Shown here: positions 31,012 through 32,294 of the stretch, one piece after another | Layout of the letters: the number at the start of each line of letters is the position of its first letter | Position numbering within the stretch: position 1 is the first letter of the stretch | From: an uncultured Lachnospiraceae bacterium | Lineage (GTDB): Bacteria > Bacillota > Clostridia > Lachnospirales > Lachnospiraceae | Length of the DNA stretch: 32,294 nt | NCBI GenBank assembly: GCA_947626285.1 | Contig: CANQRR010000038.1 | Location: 1 to 32,294, forward strand | Direction: 5' to 3' | Notes under the pieces: generated by a model | Told to the model about the DNA's origin: nothing | Databases searched by the model: none | The model's input: the letters and a program-made list of their open reading frames with translations, nothing else | Made by a program: the position numbers and the translations under genes

Positions 31012-31278
31012 TCATCCCTTGTTCCCCTTTCGAAAACCGAACAGCCCTTTCTTCCCATATTCCTCTGTACTGACTTCCAGTACACGATAGCCTGTCGGCT
31101 CTATAGCTGTGCGAAGCTGTTCCTCCGAAATATCCGTTTCTGTCAGGATCACCGTCTCGCCCTTCGCGTGGGAAGATGTGACCTTCTTCACCGGGAATGC
31201 TCGTCGGATGGCATCGTTGACATGGGATTCGCACATCCCGCACATCATGCCGTCGATTTTGACTGTGATCTTATTCAT
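31012..31278 (-). CDS. heavy-metal-associated (CopZ-like) chaperone
   Basis: The 88-residue protein is a single HMA domain: ITVKIDGMMCGMCESHVNDA with metal-binding C13 and C16, then the beta-alpha-beta pattern through TDISEEQLRTAIEPTGY, and a basic tail (KKGLFGFRKGNKG). It carries Cu(I) or a similar soft metal to a P-type ATPase or regulator; none is visible here. It starts behind AAAGGACAGGTG, 29 nt after the permease gene, so it may be cotranscribed with it. Confidence 0.93.
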   Translation of the reverse strand: MNKITVKIDGMMCGMCESHVNDAIRRAFPVKKVTSSHAKGETVILTETDISEEQLRTAIEPTGYRVLEVSTEEYGKKGLFGFRKGNKG

Positions 31279-31307
31279 TGTTCACCTGTCCTTTCCTGCT
31301 TTAAAAT

Positions 31308-32294
31308 TTATTCCGCATTTTTCAGCGCTTCGTTCAGCGGTATTCGTTTAATTCGTCTGAAATCAAAGAACAAAACGATAAGGTATCCGATCAGTACAAA
31401 CAGGAACATTTTTGCATATCCCACCGGAGCCATCGTAAAGGTATACCAGCCGCTGTAGCTGAACATGATAGCTTTCCACGCGACGCTCATAACAAGTGTG
31501 CCGAGAAAAACGCCGACCGTGTTGCATACTGTAAAAACGATCGTCGTAGAGAGCAGATACAGCCGCGCGATCTCGTTGTTTTCGTAACCGAGTATCTTGG
31601 TCATGGAGATGGCATTCTCATTTTTCTCGATAATGATCTTTGTGAGCAAATAGATCATAACCGCCGACAGCAGTATGCAGAGAACCTGAACATACTGCAT
31701 ATATGCTCCCATGGAATGATCGAGCTGATCGCACATTTTCATAATCTCTCTTTCGGTAATGACCGTGGCGATGTTGCTCTCTTCAATATCCGTGATTTCA
31801 GAGTCTGAAAGATATCCGCTGAACTCGTCCTCCGTCAGTCCGAAAACAGAGCGGAACTGTCCTATCGGCATAAAGACCGCAATACTCAGCGATCTTTCGT
31901 AAAAACCTGCGACCCTGAATTCATATTGCTTGCTTTCATATTTTTCATCGAGCAGAATGGTATCTCCGATAGAAACGCCGTATTTATCCCGAAACGAGCC
32001 GGAAATATAAACCTCATTTTCCTGCAATGCGGACAGTCCGTCGATCGACACATAGCTGCTGCCGTCCTCAATTCCGTATATGGAAACATCTTCGCTTATC
32101 GCATCGCTCTTTCGTATCAAAGAAATCAAAGCGAACCTCTCAGCGCTGTCATTTGACGTTGCGATTCTGTTTCCGTCTGCGTCTTCACAGGATTTCAAAA
32201 TGTACTGATAATCCGCAAACATCATATCGCTTGCGTTTTCCTTGTAATAGTCAAGCGTATTCGGCATTCCCACTGCCATCGCCAGCATAACCAT
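31308..32294 (-). CDS. FtsX-like ABC transporter permease, N-terminus beyond the window edge
   Basis: This is the C-terminal about 328 residues of a MacB/FtsX-type permease. An extracellular domain (about 15-205, soluble, with GLSALQENEVYISGSF and GDTILLDEKYESKQYEFRVA) is followed by three membrane segments: YVQVLCILLSAVMIYLLT, a middle pair region LLSTTIVFTVCNTVGVFLG, and MFLFVLIGYLIVLFF. The cytoplasmic coupling helix reads SMTKILGYENNEIARLYLLS. It ends RIPLNEALKNAE, typical of the family. The gene enters from the right edge, so whether the first visible ATG is a start cannot be told. Its ATPase would lie outside. Confidence 0.88.
   Translation of the reverse strand: MVMLAMAVGMPNTLDYYKENASDMMFADYQYILKSCEDADGNRIATSNDSAERFALISLIRKSDAISEDVSIYGIEDGSSYVSIDGLSALQENEVYISGSFRDKYGVSIGDTILLDEKYESKQYEFRVAGFYERSLSIAVFMPIGQFRSVFGLTEDEFSGYLSDSEITDIEESNIATVITEREIMKMCDQLDHSMGAYMQYVQVLCILLSAVMIYLLTKIIIEKNENAISMTKILGYENNEIARLYLLSTTIVFTVCNTVGVFLGTLVMSVAWKAIMFSYSGWYTFTMAPVGYAKMFLFVLIGYLIVLFFDFRRIKRIPLNEALKNAE

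Overview
The window looks like chromosomal DNA of a moderately GC-rich Clostridia member (Firmicutes, probably a Lachnospiraceae-like gut anaerobe). The reasons are the split two-subunit glycine decarboxylase, strong GGAGG ribosome-binding sites, frequent ATGA start/stop overlaps, and the surrounding set of XRE, ImmA, TipA-like, MATE and PucR genes. No rRNA or tRNA gene and no CRISPR array is visible. The species assignment is inference.

Region 1 (1-19.9 kb, all on the minus strand, so read right to left) is a long metabolic run. It starts from a candidate promoter at 19859-19887 and encodes 5-oxoprolinase PxpB, PxpC and PxpA. Interleaved with these are the two halves of the mammalian D-glutamate cyclase (DUF1445 and DUF4392 proteins), followed by a class IV D-amino-acid-type transaminase and a PucR-family regulator. 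A second candidate promoter, with a nearby palindrome (13089-13153), precedes an iron-type alcohol dehydrogenase, a cytidylate-kinase-like protein, a complete branched-chain/amino-acid ABC importer (livJ, H, M, G, F) and a class III (omega) aminotransferase. The run ends with gcvT-gcvH-gcvPA-gcvPB and a lipoate ligase that runs off the left edge. The simplest reading is uptake and catabolism of amino acids: transamination of an omega-amino acid and reduction of its semialdehyde, handling of D-amino acids through D-glutamate and pyroglutamate, and glycine cleavage. Substrates cannot be fixed from sequence.

Region 2 (20.0-24.6 kb) is accessory. It holds a remnant of a beta-helix surface protein, an AT-richer divergent pair (small XRE regulator and an adenylate-forming acyl-CoA ligase) around a dyad operator, and a three-gene XRE / ImmA-type protease / PIN-domain cassette with an unusually ordered operator region. 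A palindromic patch and a small unrecognised protein follow.

Region 3 (24.7-32.3 kb) is a regulator and export region: an AraC regulator, a TipA-like MerR regulator broken by one in-frame stop but keeping its MerR-type promoter and an internal start, a TetR regulator coupled to a frameshifted small membrane protein, a MATE exporter behind a structured leader, a LacI regulator, a self-inhibited Fic protein, a CopZ-like metal chaperone and the C-terminal part of an FtsX-type permease.

A recurrent theme is short tandem or direct duplication in spacers and linkers: five sites in the pxp cluster and one behind the lacI-type gene.
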